DNA of 64,000 nt, from contig CM050652.1 of the NCBI GenBank assembly GCA_027574665.1, positions 41,692,307 through 41,756,306 on the forward strand. Direction: 5' to 3'. The stretch comes from Rhynochetos jubatus (taxonomy: Eukaryota; Chordata; Aves; Eurypygiformes; Rhynochetidae). Both the position numbers and the translations under genes were made by a program. The stretch's first letter is position 1; each line of letters starts with the position of its first letter. The notes under the pieces were generated by a model, which saw nothing but the letters and a program-made list of their open reading frames with translations, searched no databases and was not told the origin of the DNA. Positions 1 through 14,588 of this stretch are shown one piece after another.

Positions 1-1916
1 CTCTTGCAAAGTAGGTTCCAAAAAAGATGTCCGTTGTCTTCACATAGCAGCAATCAAGCTTCATCTTTCACATACTTAATACAGACATGTTCAGGTGATG
101 TGGTATAAATTAAGAGGCTGCACAAATGAAGCACTAATACAGGAGGAGGATGGCCAAGCTGCGCCCTGCTGTGAGCAGATGAGAGGAGGCCTGGCCTGCT
201 GAAAATTGTTGGACGGGCAGTTTGAATCCATGGTGTGTGGAAGAACCAAATTCATGTTAGACTTACCCTTAGCTCAGAAGTGTGCAAATTAACTGTTGTT
301 TACCCAAATACCTGTTTCAAAAGCTACCGTGTTTTGTATTTTACCATTTACATTATTATATCCAGAGGTATGTAATGTGCCAAAGATGAAGTAGCTAAAT
401 GAAGGATTCCTTGGTTTCGGAAGGGTCAGTTTTGTAAAAGTTAAATTTATGAGCCTTCAAAAAGAAATGAGCCTGTGGTTTCTGAATGTTCTCTACTAAT
501 CACAATAATCTTCCCTTACATTACGATTTCAATCTTATATTGCAGTATAGTAATCTAGAAGAAGCATGGAAGTGCCCTCATTCCCTGTGCTCCCAGGTTT
601 TGTCATTGCCCATTAAAATTCATGTGCATATACTGCAGGCTGGGATAAAATAGTTCATTTGAGTGTTCACACTACCTGAATTCTGTAATGAGGTCTTCCC
701 CTAAATTAGTTTCACTTTTTTTTTTTTCTCCCACAATGAAAGTATGAACTTGTGGTAAATTATATGGTAACATCTGCATAGTGTAACGGTTTTTTATTTT
801 GTCTCTGTTTCAGTCATCATGTTAAGGCTATTCAGAGGAGCATATTCTCTGTGACTCATGCTTACAAAATTCTGTGCCTCAAAACTTCGTTTTTCTTTTT
901 TTTATCAATCTTGTATTACAGACACGGCTTTGCATTTTTTAATGTGAGATCTCTGGCATGGATTTAGATTCTGTACTGCTTTGAGGTATGCTAGTTATGC
1001 AACCTAATATTGCAAAATGGCTCTGTGTTTGTACTTCCCTGGGGCTTCAGTTTAGTTGTCATCTATCATTTTAGCACTGTGATTGATTACTCTCTACTAT
1101 TTAATTTATCTCCTGCAGCTTCTCAGGTTTTTCTTCAATTGGTAAACACATACTTTTCTAGACACATTCTCAAATTATGTGTTTTCCAAGTACCTCAGAA
1201 GTCATGTAGTCGTATTTTTCTCAGCTAGGAATTTAACCATTTAGGCCATTTAATGGTTTCAATAAATTATTGGCTGATGTTTTGTCTATTACTTGGAAGT
1301 TTTGCACTGGAAATGTGTTTTATTTTTTATTTTTCAATGTTATTTTATATATTGATCCTGAAATACAAGTATATTTACAACTGCTTCTTTGTCCACCAAC
1401 AAACAGTATAAGAAATGAGCACATTTTTTACAGGTAGGAGCCAAATGCACGGGCTGATACTGCTGCAGTAGACTTCAACCACCTTTGCACATTAAGTTTC
1501 AAAAGCAAAATATTTACCTTAATTTGCTCATTGGAATTTCACAAGCTAGCTTCAGTTGATAAGATTAACATGTGCTTGTTTTCTTGTCTTGTATATTGTG
1601 TTCCTGTACAGTAATTAGCTATTTGTAAACATTACATTCAATATCAACTTGACTATGATTTTAAATCAGGCTCTTTCAGAGGAAGATCAAGTTTATATTT
1701 TAAAAAGGTGGGGTTTTTTGCATTAAGTCATACTGTGTATGCGCATGGCAGCATTTTTGCACAATTACTGAGGCAACCATGAAGCTAGTAGAATGAACTG
1801 CTTCTATGATCCACGTATCAAAAAAGTTTTAATGGCAAAATTTCTTTTCTCCTGCAGTTTTTATTATGGCTCAGTTATCTGTGGTTTTGGATGAAAAGGT
1901 TGATAATTTGTTTGGA

Positions 1917-1931
1917 TTTTTTTTTTTTTTT
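1917..1931 (+). repeat. Poly-T homopolymer, 15 bases
   Basis: An uninterrupted run of 15 T on the + strand. It is a simple low-complexity tract. No adjacent retroposed gene body was recognised, so I do not read it as the tail of a processed pseudogene. Confidence 0.9.
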
Positions 1932-4883
1932 ACTTTTTAGTTACTGACTGTATTTAATATTTGTCATTAAAATCTCTCTGTAAGAAGAATTACACTGTCA
2001 CCATAATGCAGCTTTGCTGACGTTGGTAACTGCCATTGTAGTCCTGTCTCTCAATTCAATCAGACAAAATGGATAGACATCTGCAGTGTTGCCCGCTTTT
2101 TGGGGGCAGTTTGATGTTCTTTTGTGAAAGCAAGCTTTAATCAGTACTTACCTTTTGTTTGTAATTTGTAATCTCTTTGCACAATCCTTTTTTTAAAGAT
2201 TACCAGGTTAGCTTCAGATATGTTTCTTAGTAATTCCTGGTAGGTGAATTCCAGCCCACATTTCATTGGAGAATTGGAGATTGTAAATTTTTTCACTCTT
2301 CTCATAGTGACTTACGCTTTGATTAGGAACTAAGAGGACAGGCTTTCTTGTCAACTCCACAATTTCACATTGATGGTACATGAAGGTTAATGGAAAAAAT
2401 GAATAATATGATACAAGTGGTTACATGCATACAGGTTAAGGTGACTCCCCAGTATGGAGTTGGTGATAACTAAGGCACATTATTTGGTAGTTTTGGATCC
2501 TCTCCAGGTATAAGTTTGTTTATTCAGAAATGAGAAAAGAGGCATCTTAGACTTGTTTTCAATCATATCCTTAATTTGCTGGTGTATTAACATCTATCTC
2601 TGAAAACGCAAAGAGAATAGGAAGTTCAGTTGCTCACTTTACCATGTAAACAAAAATGTTTTGCTAAGCCATTACAAAAGCTAGTAAATAATTTTTTTTA
2701 TTATGTTAATCTGCTGTGTTTATATTGAAGTGCATGAAAATGGGCACTGTATAATTCTTTTTGCAATAAATAATGAAAATACAAAAAAATCAAAGTTAAA
2801 TATATTTGGAAAAACATTATTCCTTGCATTAGGAATTTTGGACCATGGAGGGTGTGCTTTAGAACAGCTAGTGATTAGGAGTGCTCTGAAATATATCAGA
2901 TATATTAGTAGTGTATCTGTGGTGTGCTTCTTGTGCTCTACCTTCGGTTTTGTACTGCGAACTCAAGAGACAAAGACAGGGTTTTGCTGTGGGAGGAGCC
3001 TCTGCCCAAGGGCTCTTATAGCAACGTTTGACTGATGTACTTCATACTCGTGATTCTTGTAGCTATTTTAATAAGTGGAACAACAATTATTTCAGCTGAA
3101 GACACAAGTTTTTTGAACATGGTAGGCATAACGCACATAACTTATAGGCCCTATTTCCAGTCTCACCAATTGCAAAGCTTCAGTTAAGCCATTAAAGATA
3201 TTAAGATTCTGGTGTTTTCCATGAGCCATCTATTTGGGAGTTTTTCCATGACTGCTTCAGTCTGTCCAAAATCTCAAAGTTTAGAAGAGTAATTTTTATT
3301 GAAAGTTGAGATTTTTTCACACAGTCACATGGATCCAGGAGCTGGAGCTTCGAAGGATAACTCCCAAACATTTATTGCAAAGTCTGGCAATACTGTGTAA
3401 AATGCATGGTAGCCCGCAGGTAACTTCCACTACTGTACAGCAGTACACTTTGATCTTTCACATAATAGGTCTCCCAATACCTTTTCATTTCTAACAGAAA
3501 TAGTGCCCAGGCTGCTTTTATACCATAAGCCTATCTCATTCATCCTTGTAAGTTGTGATGCTGAGTGCGCACATTTGTTTTTGGAAGAAGTATGAGAAAA
3601 AAGGAATAAGATATCATTTAGACCATGCAACCTTTACCACTTTTGATGGGATTTTCTCAGTTTAAATGAAATGTTTAATACCAACAGAGTTTATTTAAAG
3701 ATCTAATTTTACTTCTGGGATAATAATTTTAAGAACTGTAAACTGCATTAAACAGTTAATAAACTACTGGATATTAAACTGTTAATAGTTTATCCTGCAG
3801 ATAACTTTCCTTTTGGAGAGTTACGGGCTGTTGGGCAAATCTGTATTTAGGGAGGTTTTAAAATTGGAATTACATTTGAACTTTATGTACTTAGACATTT
3901 CTTGAGGAGAATAGAATCAGTAGCTTTTTATGTGTGAAGCCATATGCTCTTCAGAATGATCTACATATTTGCCATACACAGTTATGCTTATAATAAGGAA
4001 TTGTTACATCTCAGTTACTATATCATCATCATTTTCTCTGAAATTTGACTATTTGCGTCCTCAGTGTGTGAAGCTATGACCTGTCAGTGTAGACACTTCA
4101 GCTGCATTCTGGAAAACCAGTCCACGTCCCAATGCCTGTGAAATAGTTCCATATCCATGTAAAAATAGTGAAAGAAGTTGAAACTTGACTCCCTTTAACA
4201 AACAGTTGTTCAAAAAAACGTAGGTTATATTTAACTTGTACAAAGCCATGGTTAATGTACAAGAGTTTTGCAAGCCCTTTCTCCCTTTGTTCTATTTTCA
4301 TATATATTTTATAGACTCTTTCTCCCAGAAGCAGTAGTTGTCATTTATTTTAATAATCTGCTGAGTAGGTCCATTACATATAATCACAACTAGAATTCTA
4401 CTTGAAGAATTCTCATCTTGAAGAGTGCTTATGTAGACCCCCCCAAAAAAGAGGAAAAGAAAGAAGAAATCCAGCTGATATTGAAATTTTTCAAGGATGT
4501 GTTAGTGGACATAAGCAACTTTCAGAAATGCTCTTGAGTAATTTTCCTCTTAAAAATGTATATAGTGACACATAACCACTTTCCAGAGGGGTTAGAATTC
4601 ATTCCTGTGGTGAAATTGATAGTATTGTTACTGACATAAAAAAAAATTGTGCTGATACTGTCCCAGTATTGTAAAGAACTTGAAGAATGGCAGAGCTAGG
4701 TACTGCTGCTACTTATCGTTAGTCTTTGAGACTGTTCTGAATATTGATTTGTCCAGCAGTGCATCCTTCTTAGAAGGTGCCACTGTGTTGGTCCGTTTGA
4801 TAAATGTGTTCACCAGTACCTAATTAATTTGATGTATGTTAAAAGAAACTGAGATTATATCTGTTGTTAAGTAACTATGGTTT

Positions 4884-4903
4884 AAAAAAAAAAAAAAAAA
4901 AAA
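4884..4903 (+). repeat. Poly-A homopolymer, 20 bases
   Basis: An uninterrupted run of 20 A, one of the two longest homopolymers in the window. Avian CR1 LINEs do not end in poly-A, and no recognisable gene-derived sequence precedes it, so a simple repeat is the safest reading. A decayed retrocopy ending here is possible but unsupported. Confidence 0.9.
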
Positions 4904-7900
4904 GGCTTGCTTGGTGTTTCCTAACCTCAGAAATACTTGTATAAGGCTGTGGACAAATCCTACAAACATCAAACAGGGTTTCTTGCTGCCTTCTATACCA
5001 ATATAAACTCTCCCTGCTTCCCCTGTTCATTCTCCTGGGGAAAAAACAGCAGACTGTACAAGCCTGAATAATGGGAATGGGGATAAAGAAGAGGAACACT
5101 GTGGTATAACTATTCTAATCTGCTACATATTACTATGACATCTAGCCCCATATTGTTTCTGATTCTCCTTTCTCCTTTCATTTTTTGTTTATATTCCCAT
5201 GTTTCTCCCTTTGCTATTCTCTTATTGTCAGCTACATATAAATCTTAATTTCCCTTCTAGAACTACCTTGACCATACTCTTCTGGAAAAGATCCTTCATT
5301 CCCCAGTGTCATCTGATTTGTTTTCTTGTAGTTTCCATAGTCCCTGACCTTCTTCATAACATTGCTTTCAAAAGGATAACAATAGAGAGAACATACTGCT
5401 TCTTTCCCTTACATCTACTGAAGTGCTGTAACTAGGCTGTGACTGACCTTCCAGTGAGGTACTCAAGCTGGGATGGTACCCATTTATGCGATCAACAATG
5501 TATCTAGACAGAGAGAAAGTACTTGGTTTTGTATGTTCGTTGCTTCCTTCCCGTGCCCAGATATCTTACTGTCATACTACAGAACAGTAGGGGAACGTAG
5601 GGTTTGTACCTATTCCCTCTGTAATTGTTTCCTTGATATAAGCTTAGAGCTCTTTGGATATCTCTTTATCCCAGGCAGCAAACTCTCTTTGTAGATTTGC
5701 TTCTACTTTTTCTTCCTTTTCTACGTACTCTGGGCATGGGGTTTTAATGGTACATTGCTTCAGATATAACACACTAAATTTGCTTATAGATGATGCATGA
5801 ATACGTTATCTCTGTGCCTTTTTGTTGGTTGTTAAACCCTTAGCTTTAGCGTACAGTGCTTTCTCCAAATTATCTACCCATAGCACGCTATGTCTGATCG
5901 GTTTGAAGAGCTGCTGTTTTCTGCTGATTAGATATTTCACTTAGAGTTCCAAAAAAACCCCATGTTTGTTTTTCTTCCTTTTCTTCTTGCATGCAAGTGT
6001 GCGTGCTCTCTTGCTTTCCCTCTCTGTATCTCTTGCTTTTTTTCCTGTTTTGCTGGAACATTATGTCCTCAGTTGTCAAATAGCTTTCTCTCAGCTGAAA
6101 TTCCAGTGCTGAATTGAAAGAAATCAACCAGAAGCTCTGAAAAATGATTCATTTTTACAGTGAAACTGGATTTTAAAAGTAGTAAGTGAAGAAAAGTGTA
6201 TTATTAAAAGTACAGTATTAGGTCACAACAAAGGAATCTCTTAAGATTTAGCATAAAAATCCAGAAATGTTATTAAGATTATGAAGCCTTGGGGGGTTAT
6301 TTTGAAGGTTCTGCTTGTTTCTGCAGACTAAATAAAGCTCTGTTTTATTAATTCTAATTGTCCTTTTCTTTGTTGCAATATATTATATCAGGTTTACAGT
6401 ACCTCTTCAATGTCTTTTCCCAGAACAATACCACCAAAGTGCAGCTATCAGTCAGCTGAGCGATACAGATACAATGCTGAAAATAAATATGGATGATTAA
6501 GCAAGTTGTTACTTTTCAGAAACAGCACATGCATTTCTGTGTAGTATCAATAGAAGATTTTTAAAAATATGTACAGGATTCAATAAACTGTTGAACAATC
6601 TGTGTTTACTGACTAATAAACTGGTTTTGTGAGCTAATCTGTTGGTTAGTAAAGGAGAAAGGCAGGTTATGAGTTATAGATTATCATGAACGGCATGGTA
6701 CAACGAAAGCAGTTAACACTAGAACTGTATGACAGTTGTGAATTGTTGCCGCTTAAAAACATCATGGCTACGAGGACACACTAAATCCTTTTCTAAGGGT
6801 TCTCTATGAAGTAGATGATTGAGATACGAGTAAAGGCCTTTCTGTAGTGCTCAACATTGCTGTGTTGTCTGGCTTTCAGGAGGTGAATCAGCATTCAGCA
6901 TACCTGTCCCTGTTTAGCCTTGCCTATTCCTAGACATATATTCTGGTTACCAAAATGTTGCTTCATCAGTTTTTTAGCTTAGGAGTACAATCTAAGTGCT
7001 GTCACAACTTCTTTAGCAAAAAGTTATGACAGGGTAGTTGGACAATTCATTTAACAACTTGAAACACACAGATTTAGAATGACCAGAGCTGTGTCAGTTG
7101 ATTTTATACTATGGTGCAACCTACCTTATGGAAGTTATCTCTAACTGTAGAAATACTTTTCGGGAGATTTAATTATGTTTATATGTAGGCTTTTTTAAAG
7201 TTAATTGAAGTATAGTTAGTACTTCTCGTGGGAATAAGCAGGAGGAGTAGATCAACCCTGGGTTCCAGTCACAACTTTAGATGTCACAAACAAACACCTG
7301 GTGGATACCAAGATAAAAAACATCAAAATTAGGGAACAGGAGATGGCAGAATGTTTCTAAATAGAAGCATTCATCAGCTGTCATGTTGCTGACTTTTTAA
7401 GTTCAGTTATCATGTTGGGACTTGGTGTGGTGCCAGTAGAAAGAAAGATTCACTTATTTATTTTTCAGGGACAGAAATTTTTTTTAGGCCACATGGAGAA
7501 ATAGTTGTACTTAGAAAATATAGCACATGGTACTGGATAGAAAAGAAAGAGTTAGGGACTTGCAGTGATAGTACAGAAGAGAAAGGATGAAAGATCACAG
7601 TTATTTGATTTAAAAGGGATCTCCATAGTAACTGCATTCATTTAAGATACTTAACACATTATTGTTGCCTCTTACTTTCCTGATTGGGTGAAACTTATTT
7701 TGTCACCTAGAATTTGATGTGACTTGTACCGTTGATTTAGCTCAGAAAGGAAAAGAGATAAAATTAAAGAAATAAGGATGATATTCTTTGGTAAGTTAAC
7801 AGGTAACAGCAGTATATGTAAGAAAATAAGAGGCCCAATAATTACATTCTGAAGGCTGAATGTTTATTTTTTTAAGACTGAATATTTATTTATTTACATC

Positions 7901-8188
7901 TGAAAGATGTAAAAAGGGGTAATGGAAATTATATTTGTTACAGGTATGTTAGGTATATTGGTAAACAAGAGCAGTGGCAACTTAGAGCTAGAAGAATGAA
8001 GGTACAGATTTTGTCAAAATACTGATAAACTCCTCTAGATACCCTGATGAAAAATTGCCACTAGTTGTTTTTCTCTCATGGTTGCTTTGATCTCCAGTAT
8101 ATTTTCTGTAGGACTTCTGTCATTTTCACCCAACATATGAGTACCCATTCAGAAAGCTTTACATTTTTCTTCTAGATTTCGCCTGGTT

Positions 8189-8205
8189 AAAAAAAAAAAA
8201 AAAAA
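8189..8205 (+). repeat. Poly-A homopolymer, 17 bases
   Basis: An uninterrupted run of 17 A in unique-looking AT-rich sequence. Likely length-polymorphic. There is no sign that it ends a retroposed element. Confidence 0.9.
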
Positions 8206-11200
8206 GTAGAAATATTTGGCAGTGACAAATGGTGCCTGATCTGTAGGCAACAGTTATTTTACTCTGAAATGATGTTGAATGCTGTCTCACATGTTTTCAC
8301 AGTTAGGTGTCTGGTTTATATTGATCTTTGTTCACAGATTAAATCGTTTCAAGTGTGCTTTGGATGTGTAGTTTTTGTACACCATTAATGAACAATTCTA
8401 ATTTAGCTGGGGTTTTGGGGAACTAATAATGGTACATGCACATCACTCCATTTCAGTACCTTTATGGAGTGCATGCTGAAGCAGCTTGACTGTGTAAGAG
8501 GTTGTATATGTTTCTGTGTGTTAGGACTTGATTGCCTGTTTGATTTATACAAGTATCTTTTCATTGGTAAGCACAATCTTTTATCCCTTTTAAGGTGTTT
8601 TGATAAGAGCTTATCTGCAGTTTGGTTGCCTTGTCATTTGCTGATGTTGTTGGGGCAGCGATGCTTCTCTGCTTGGTGAAATTCACTGGCACATCACTTT
8701 TGTTCCCTGCTGGAACAATGAGTTACAACACAAGACTTCCCTCAGAATAGCCTGAATTGAATTTTGTTGCTTTGCTTCTGGATGGAGTTTCATATGTCAA
8801 TATTGCTAATTGCCTTATCACCTTGTGATAGGATCCGCAATAAAACACTGCAGTCCATAGAAAATTCACAAAAGATTTACATAGTTACTGTAAACATGGA
8901 CTCCTCTGTGATTCTCTCACCTTCCTTGGTCCTGTATACCTGGTGCCTTATTAACTCACATGGACAAGGTAGTCTTCACATTAGCAGTTCTAAAAGATAA
9001 GCAATTACAATCTTGTACAGAAACAGCAAATGCTTTGAGTGGGGCTCAGTGATACTTCCCAAGTTTGGAGAAGAGTCTGGCAGATGCCCTGCCGATAAAA
9101 CAGTGGGATCTGTGGCAAGGGGATGATCCTATGCAGGGACATATCTTCTGGCACAGCTCACGGTCTACAGAAGTATCTACTGGACAGTTGCTGGCTGGTG
9201 TGGGAAAGTTTCGTGAGGAAAGATTCAAATTGATTGGCTTTTCATGAAACTCTCATTTAACTTTCCAGGAGAAGTTTCTCTCTGTCAGTGGAGATTAAAG
9301 CACATTACTGTAGCTAATTGGTGTTGCTAGGTAGGATGTGACTTCTAGCTAGATAAACCTCGCTAATAAAGAGGATGGGTCAGTTGTAGAGGATCTTATC
9401 CTTTTTATTATGATACGTGTTTTTTTCCTTCTTGGTTGTTCTGGCATTCTTTTTTCTTTTCCTTTTTTTTTTTTCTATTTATTTACGTTTCGAATTACAG
9501 TATTCTTAGTGTTCTGTATCTTACTGCATATCCTCTTAACATTTAGTGGTTTATTCTGTGTTGGTTTATAGCATTTGGATGTGTGGGTGCAGGTGGCTGG
9601 TAGATATTTGTTAGTGTCTTTATTGTGTAACCTTCTGAGCCTTGAAACTTGAGAACTTGAAAACAGCTTCAAGAATTTTTCATGGTCATCGTACGTGCCA
9701 GGAGACCCTGTACTTTAAGAAAGTTGGCTTTCCCTTTTTCAGTCACCATTATAAGATGGGCAGTTGCCAAAGCTGTCAGTCACATCCAGAGCAGGACATC
9801 AGACAGCAAGTTTTAGTCTACTTGTGCTTAGTCATACGCTCTTCTCCCACTGGTGTGATCTGTCTTTATGCCTGGTTGTGGAAACTCAGCATTGTCTCGA
9901 GTGCCTATGGTGAATGATGCTTGTTATCAGGACAAGCAATCATTTCACCCCCAGGTTACAGGAATGCTACTTTTTAAACTAGAAGCTGAGTGTTACCTAA
10001 GGAGAGCCCGTTAGATGGACCTTCCCCAGAGACTGAGCCTATCCAATTCAAAGCACTGTGTGATACCTTTGAAATACAATTATTAAAATGCCACCGATTT
10101 ATTCCAGTAGACCTGTCAAGATAAACAGGTAAAGTTTTTAGATTTTTAATTAAAGATGCATATCTGGGGTAACCTAGAAAAAGGAGTTTGCCTAATTAAC
10201 TCCCTTTGGTTCACCATTATGTCAGTTGCTGGTGATTAGTAAATATTTGGTTTCCTTACACCTAATTTCTGTAGGTGGGTGACTTAGATGTTTCTAGTTA
10301 TGGAAGAGAAGATTGGTTCATTTCCATGTCTTTTACCATGTTTTACCTGTTTGGACTTTCCTGGTCACAGTGTAGCTTAAACAAAAACACTGAAGGAATG
10401 CAGAGTGATTCACACATAGATATGTGAAACTTGGATTTTGTCCCAAAATGATGATTTAGCTACTGACTATGACAATCAAAAAAATTTATCGTTCCATAGA
10501 AAATAATTAAATTCTGTAATTGTGTCTTCTGCAAGTGACACTTGAAAAGGTGTGGGTTTATTTTTTAAATTTACAACTATGTTTTTTAAAGTCTATTTAC
10601 TGTAGGGCTTGTTCATGGTCTCTTGAAACTTCAGCACATAAAAGGGAGTGAATAATGGTCTTTATTGGGATTGGGAATAATATGTAATAGCTGTATATCA
10701 AAAGTCACTGTATAGTGCAGTTGTTTTCTGAACCATGTATAATTATCCCAATTTCAGTGAGGGTAACAGACAGCTGTGAAAATGACCAATTCTTATTGCC
10801 TACATTGTTATTTTCTGTTCCACAGTAAAAGTTAAATTCATTCTTTATACCTAAATTAATATTTTATGTCAAAGCTTGACGAACAAAGGAAGGACTTTGA
10901 GGGGGAAGGGATGAAGTTTATATGTGTAATTGAAAGCTGCACTGAAAAGGACATTTTGGTTAATGCCAGTTCCCATGGTTACTTGCAAATAATTATGCAG
11001 TTTTAAAAACATAAAACTTTTTTTTGCAGTCTTACTTCCAGGCACGTAAGTGTCCAGCAGTTAGTTATAATTAGGTACGTAAGAAGTAAATTATCAGTCT
11101 TGATCTTCAAAATTCATCTTAGCCCACAGATTTTACACCTGTGCATGCTGCTTTTTTAATGGCATCACTAAGATTAGCTTTCCAGGTTAGCCAATTCTGT

Positions 11201-12308
11201 CTGGCTTGAGTAATCTTATCAGGTCACTATCATAGTTTATTCTTACTTTCACAAGTTTTATGGTAGGCTATGCAAGCCTACAGTTACTGTTTTCTACAAC
11301 AGCATCTATTTTACATTTAAGAGTTTTGCTCTTTTCTCGTAGGGCCTTTTTTCATTGTGTACCTAATTTTATTAAAACCATTCAGATCATGGAAACCACA
11401 ATAATGAAAATACAGCCTGCCATGAAGCTTGGTCATAAGAGACCACTGTTCTTTTGTGCTTCATTAATAACATCTGAAAGTTTATTAATAATAGCAGTAA
11501 TATGCTTATTATATTTGTAATACCTTATTAGCATGATGGGAAAATAAACATATTAGGTTCAACTGCCCAGTTTTTTCTAAATTAAACAAAACACTGCCAC
11601 TGTTTTGTTTGCGTAGCTGCCCTGCGTTGCCTGCCTTGGAACTGCACAGTATGTGTCATTGCAGAATTAGGGAAGCACAACAGATGCTAGCTTAAAACTT
11701 ACGTTGATCACAATTTTGAACTTTTGTTCTGAAAAGATTTTGACATTTGTGTATGAAGCGTTTTCAGATAATACTTTCTGTGTAAGTATGTGTGAATTTT
11801 GTCATGTTTGCAGCATTGTTTTTATGATTTGTCAGAAATAGGTATAAAAGATATGTCATTTCATATCACCCTTACTGGTCTCCTATTTGACTTTGTCATT
11901 TTTTTTTGTCAAGGCTTTTGGTATTTTAAGAATAAATCACTATTTTTTGTAATTAATAACTGTGATAATATGTATATACTTTTATTTTTAAAGTATAATA
12001 AGAACTTAGTTTATAATTAGATTAGCTTCTGTTTTCTCTTTCATCATAACACAGAGATCTGGAATACAGTAATTCTTCACATAGTGCTTTGTTTTATTTT
12101 CTGATTGAAAATCTTAGTATCAAACTTCCTTATTAGCATGAGTTGTGATTATGATTTTAGGATGAGGATAAATCATGAAACAATGAAGATGAGGAAATAT
12201 TGCTTGTTCACAATACTTGTTCCTCATTTTGCACACTGAGAGAGGAGGTGGTATCAGCAAGTATTGCTGGAAAAGGCAGCAAGAGAAACAATTTGATTGA
12301 CTCTGAAA

Positions 12309-12588
12309 CCATAGAATCATGTAATCGTTCAGGTTGAAAGGGACCTTGAAAGATCTCCCAGCCTGGCCTCCTGGTCAGAGCAGGATCAGCACTTGAATTT
12401 TGGCCAGGTTGCTCAGGACTTTCTCTAGGCAAGTCTTGAATACCTCCAAGGATGGAGTTTCTGCATCCTCTCTGGGCAGCCTGTACCAATGCTTAATTGT
12501 CCTTTTGTGAAAATGTTTTTTCTCACATTCAGTTAACTTCCCAGTTTAAATTTATGGTTACTGCCTCTTGTTCTCCCACAGAACACTA
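12309..12588 (-). mobile_element. CR1 LINE 3'-end fragment, antisense
   Basis: About 280 bp matching the 3' end of an avian CR1 non-LTR retrotransposon read on the - strand. On the + strand it opens with the inverted CR1 terminus (the short tail repeat around ATAGAATCATGTAATCG), then a GTTGAAAGGGACCTTGAA segment typical of that terminus. The diagnostic downstream segments follow: a block about a concern 'dated to a few days' in consensus form is replaced here by GGATGGAGTTTCTGCATCC, then CTCTGGGCAGCCTGT, and finally CTGCCTCTTGTTCTCCCAC. CR1 copies are normally 5'-truncated and lack poly-A and regular target duplications, which fits. It has no coding capacity: only 3'-terminal sequence is present. 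Several substitutions relative to the pattern I know suggest a moderately old copy. The family assignment is from recognition, not a database search. Confidence 0.9.
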
Positions 12589-14572
12589 CATATACAAATA
12601 AAAATCATTGTCATCCATAAAATACAACTTAGTTAAATTAATATTACATGCAATAGCAAGAGCAAAATAGTCTGTCATGGCATGTTTTGACCTGAATTCA
12701 TACACAAAATGTATAAATTGAAATGCATAATATATAAAATTAAGAACAGCTTTTAAGAGAAAATCCAGGCAATTTCTCATTATAAACCTTTCAAGATTGA
12801 TATTTTAATTTTAAATTTTCCTAACTTAATTTTTAAAACTCTTTATTTTAGGGCAGTTTTATGAAGGTCAGTATAATTTCACAAATGCTTGCTTTTTTCC
12901 TCTCCAGTAGAAGAATTAAATGGTTAAAATATGCACAAACAGATTCTCAGAAAAATACTCCTCTTACAGCTTCTCAGAGCTGCTGCTTTATGGCAGTAGA
13001 ACACCTGGGCTGTATTGTGAAAAATATATTTGGAATTGTCATTCAAGCAAAATCAAAGTTCTTTATCACCAATAAATCCTTTATCAGTCTGGAAATCTTC
13101 CATTCTGAAATACTGGAAAAACAGATGTAAAGCATGTCTGGATTTTAGTCATATTAATGAAGTGGAAAGGGGATTATAAGCTTTGCTATCTTGTCAGTTC
13201 CTCAAGTAGGGAATAATAAGAGTGACCACACAGCTATGTAGAGTCAGTTCCGGGGGGGAATGTGACATCCCTTCTCTGTCAAAAGTCATCAGTCTTCTTA
13301 AGATTTTGTTACTATAAGTAGCCAGATTCTTAAGAACTTTTAAATTCAAAAAGCTGAATAAGGCAGCTTCCTCTGAAAAAAAAACCCCAAACAAACCTCA
13401 CTTTCCCTATTCTGCCTCTGTTTTTCTACATCATTCTGCTCCTTGTCACACTGAATTTCCAGTAAGGAATCTTTTTATTCCCTTTTAAATATTCACTTAA
13501 TGATCTCCCATTTTTCCTTTCTTGTACTTCTATCTTACTTCTGTGCTCAGTATTTTCTCCTTCCATCCTATCTTGGTTCTGGTTTCTTATTGTCCCTTCC
13601 CCTTCTCCGGTCACATCTCAGCTAGAACATGAGACTTTAGAGGCTTACTCATTTTACTTCTAAAGATGATGTAAGCTTGAGTTTTCCAAAGGATAAGAAC
13701 TAGCTTGCAGAGTTCCACAGAGCTGACTCAGAAAAATCTCGTTGTGTGGAAAGCTGAAACAACCAAACCCAGTTTGGCTCTATGAAATTACATGATTACA
13801 GTGGGAAACAGAAACATATTTCATAATTGTGCATTGATTGACATCTACTTGTCAAACCAAAGGCTGAAATGAAAATGAGCTTGCCACCTCAGTTCCCTTG
13901 TAAGTGCTGCAGCTGACCAGTAGCTCTGGTGTAAATGCTTATTGTCCATTCTGTACATAATTTGTTCCTGGTTTTGCCTTGGAGAGTATCTCACTGTGGT
14001 TGGATTGCCCAAGGCTTTTCAGTGGAGTGTAACTCTTGCTGCTCAGCCTGTATTAGGAAAGCGCAAGCAAGGTGGAAAGCTTTTTCAACCACTACTTCAG
14101 CACAAGTCAAGGCATTCAGAATCTGCAGAATAAGGCCAGTTCCATTTCAAAAGACTCATGAAGAAATCCAATATTCTTTGATTGAGTGTCCATGATTTTA
14201 TCTGGAGTTGTTTGGATTGAAATTATACTGGGGCAAATTAAATGTTTAAAATGAGCTAATGGGTTGCAAATCAATACGCTTTTAATGGCTTGAAAAACTC
14301 AGCTTTCAGCTTATTATTCATATGTCTGAATAAATGAAATAATAATCTGATGCCATGACTGCTGCAGGTGAGAAAACACATGGAGAAGCCTCAAAAAAAT
14401 CTGAATATGAGTTCAGTATTGCCTAAAAATAATGCAAGAATTCTCTGCTGTCATAACTTATTTCATTGTGAATTAATGTTACTTTTCATATATGAATAGC
14501 AACAAAGTAGAATGGAAGGTTAGTGAATATATAATGAGTATGAAAAGGCCACCAGTACAGTTGAAAAAACTA

Positions 14573-14588
14573 TTTTTTTTTTTTTTTT
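14573..14588 (+). repeat. Poly-T homopolymer, 16 bases
   Basis: Uninterrupted run of 16 T directly after a short A run and TA dinucleotide. Simple low-complexity tract. Confidence 0.9.

Larger units (their letters stand above)
1..12308. other. AT-rich non-coding stretch, no gene recognised
   Basis: I see no exon, RNA gene or recognisable transposon here. Open frames are short, overlap in unrelated frames and show no domain. The stretch carries several A or T homopolymers (about 716-727, 1917-1931, 4884-4903, 8189-8205) and a pyrimidine-rich tract near 9449-9475. A short imperfect direct repeat lies at 3748-3790 (two 19-bp units differing mainly in the middle). It could be intron or intergenic DNA; the sequence alone does not decide. 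Confidence 0.7.

Noticed and set aside
4875..5099. Possible processed pseudogene marked by the 20-A run
   Set aside because: The sequence on either side matches no gene I recognise, and no target duplication is visible. A plain homopolymer explains it.
12208..12489. 93-codon frame on the - strand near the CR1 3' end
   Set aside because: It lies mostly in the CR1 3' region, which does not encode protein at this point, and shows no RT or endonuclease motif.
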